From: Pseudomonadota bacterium
Lineage (GTDB): Bacteria; Desulfobacterota; Desulfobacteria; Desulfobacterales; Desulfobacteraceae
Direction of reading: 5' to 3'
Length of the DNA: 14,383 nucleotides
NCBI GenBank assembly: GCA_018816605.1
Contig: JAHIVS010000707.1
Span: forward strand, 1-14,383
Positions 12,985 through 14,383 of the stretch are shown here, one piece after another. Position numbers and translations under genes: made by a program. A model generated the notes under the pieces. The model searched no databases. It was not told the DNA's origin and worked only from the letters and a program-made list of their open reading frames with translations. The stretch's first letter is position 1, and each line of letters begins with the position of its first letter.

Positions 12985-14383
12985 CAGTAGTACAAGTAAT
13001 AGAACAAACGCCGCAGCAAGTGGCTGTATATGTACCGGGTCCACAGGGAGAGCAAGGGATTCCTGGATTGCCGGTTTCTGTAAATGAAATAGAACAAGTG
13101 GATGGGAACATTACAATCACTACCGATAACATTAACGATACGGAAACTAATCGATTTGTGTCTGATACCCAAATAAGTAGTTGGGACGCCAAGCAGGCAG
13201 CAATTACCGGCGCTGCCACATCTATATTGAGTTCTGATTTGACTGCTAGCAAAGCCTTAGTTTCGGATGTTAACGGTAAGGTCGCTGTATCTGCAGTATC
13301 TGCTGCTGAATTAGGATATCTTTCAAACCTAACTACAAATGTGCAAACTTTTATAAATCTAAAAGGAGCTGTAAGTGGATTGGCGGAATTAGATGCTAAT
13401 GGAAAAGTTCCTACAGCTCAGCTTCCTGCATTGGCTATTACAGAAACATTTGTAGTAGCCTCGGAAGTAGCTCAATTAGCATTAACTGCACAGGAAGGAG
13501 ATGTAGCAATACGAACTGATTTAAGTAAGAGCTATATTCAAAATGGAGGTAGTGTAGGGGATATGACAGATTGGTCTGAATTATTAACCCCTACAGATAC
13601 TGTATTGAGTGTATTTGGAAGAACAGGGGCAGTAGCAGCCGTGGCAAATGATTATACTTGGGCACAGATAGATAAGACGACTTCTTCTTTAGCAGATATA
13701 ACCACAAGACCCCATAGTGGATTAACTAATTTAACTAATGATGATCATACCCAGTATGCTTTGTTAGCAGGACGTTCTGGAGGGCAGGTTATCTATGGAG
13801 GTACAGGAGCCTCTGAAAACTTAGAACTTTTATCAACTTCTCATTCCGTCAAAGGGGCAGTTATTTTAAGAGGTAGATTAAGTGTATTGAATACTGGTAA
13901 TAGCGTTTTTATAGGAGAAGGAGCTGGGGCGGTTGATGATTATAATTATAGAGATAATATTGCTATTGGGAAATACTCACTTTTTGTGAATGTTAATACT
14001 GGAGGTATAGTAAGCATCGGAGTATCGGCAGCAAATTCAATAACAACCGGGACAAATAGTATTTTCATTGGAAAAGCTGCTGGGATTCAAAATAGAGTAG
14101 GGAGTAGCTTAACTAATGTAACAGATTCAATTTTGATAGGATCAGGCGCAAGGTCAAACGCTAATGGAGAATCAAACCAAATCGTAATCGGTCGCTCGGC
14201 TATCGGAAATGGAAGTAATACAGCTACATTAGGAAATACGAGTGTAACAGATGTTTACTTAGGAGAGGCAGGCTCGGCGATAGCAAGAGGAAGTAGATTT
14301 ATCTCCAATGTAGCCACAGGAACAGCTCCTTATTCTGCAACATCAACGACTCTAAATGCTAATCTTAACGCTGATTTATTAGA
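12981..14383 (+). CDS. Tail fibre protein, 3'-partial
   Basis: Host-recognition fibre. It starts at the ATG overlapping the previous stop and stays open to the window end (467 codons visible). In order: a short N-terminal segment with a collagen-like GPQGEQGIPG (20-29); a coiled or triple-helical region; ELDANGKVPTAQLPA (136-150) and VLSVFGRTGAVAA (208-220), motifs shared by many phage fibres; SGLTNLTNDDHTQYALLAGRSGG (246-268), the common H-x-Q-Y fibre motif; then seven short repeats of the type xxIGxxAx between about 308 and 422 (FIGEGAG, IAIGKYS, VSIGVSA, IFIGKAAG, ILIGSGA, IVIGRSA, ATLGNTS). These resemble the YadA/trimeric-autotransporter head beta-roll. The protein is probably a trimer. 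The receptor-binding tip, and any C-terminal chaperone such as a peptidase S74 domain, would lie beyond the window. Confidence 0.88.
   Translation, partial: MTVVQVIEQTPQQVAVYVPGPQGEQGIPGLPVSVNEIEQVDGNITITTDNINDTETNRFVSDTQISSWDAKQAAITGAATSILSSDLTASKALVSDVNGKVAVSAVSAAELGYLSNLTTNVQTFINLKGAVSGLAELDANGKVPTAQLPALAITETFVVASEVAQLALTAQEGDVAIRTDLSKSYIQNGGSVGDMTDWSELLTPTDTVLSVFGRTGAVAAVANDYTWAQIDKTTSSLADITTRPHSGLTNLTNDDHTQYALLAGRSGGQVIYGGTGASENLELLSTSHSVKGAVILRGRLSVLNTGNSVFIGEGAGAVDDYNYRDNIAIGKYSLFVNVNTGGIVSIGVSAANSITTGTNSIFIGKAAGIQNRVGSSLTNVTDSILIGSGARSNANGESNQIVIGRSAIGNGSNTATLGNTSVTDVYLGEAGSAIARGSRFISNVATGTAPYSATSTTLNANLNADLL

Noticed and set aside
12935..13252. Minus-strand open frame of about 105 codons with cysteine-rich sequence
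   Set aside because: It lies opposite the fibre start and the end of the 130-aa gene. Both + strand frames have good context, and the cysteines and prolines come from the complement of the collagen-like codons.
1..14383. CRISPR arrays, tRNA genes, insertion sequences or integrase/attachment sites
   Set aside because: I saw no regularly spaced repeats, cloverleaf-like sequence with CCA-type ends, transposase or integrase motifs, and non-coding space is almost absent.

Overview
The window is one densely packed segment of a tailed double-stranded DNA phage or prophage (Caudoviricetes). Every credible gene lies on the + strand, most neighbours overlap or sit within about 25 bases, and the only clear intergenic gap is 51 bases, just after the major capsid gene. 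The DNA is AT-rich. Stops TAA, TAG and TGA are all used and the genetic code looks standard. Arginine is mostly AGA/AGG, and several head genes have AGGAGG-type ribosome binding sites, which fits a low-GC bacterial host. I cannot name the host from this sequence.

Layout. (1) Positions 1-8580 form a head module in conventional order: large terminase (5' end outside the window), a small zinc-ribbon-like protein, a DUF1073-type portal, a MuF-type head protein, a 68-aa protein, a DUF2213 prohead protease fused to a scaffold, a decoration protein and an HK97-fold major capsid protein. Two of these carry unusual C-terminal cargo. The portal ends in a glycine-rich GGKGSG linker followed by a domain resembling ADP-ribosyltransferase (ART) folds. 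The MuF protein ends in about 310 extra residues with an R...ExE ART-like signature. (2) A candidate intrinsic terminator follows the capsid gene. (3) Positions 8632-12197 hold an unknown 117-aa protein and then five tightly coupled enzyme genes: an MptE/DUF115-like protein, a class I SAM methyltransferase, two GT-A glycosyltransferases (family 2-like and family 8-like) and a PAPS-type sulfotransferase. This looks like a glycan synthesis, methylation and sulfation cassette placed inside the structural operon. (4) Positions 12200-14383 return to virion genes: a head-tail connector candidate, a 130-aa protein resembling baseplate/fibre-associated beta domains, and a tail fibre (3' end outside the window) with a short collagen-like segment and a YadA-like beta-roll repeat.

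How the genes would work together: terminase and portal package DNA; protease and scaffold mature a shell of capsid plus decoration protein; the MuF and portal C-termini may be effector domains carried in or delivered from the virion; the enzyme cassette could modify a glycan on the virion or on the host surface; the fibre recognises the host. The points most worth a second look are the paired ART-like tails on two adjacent head genes, the small coupled gene behind them, the two internal Shine-Dalgarno-led starts in the protease-scaffold gene, and the sulfotransferase-containing glycan cassette. All family calls come from reading motifs by eye; no database search was run.
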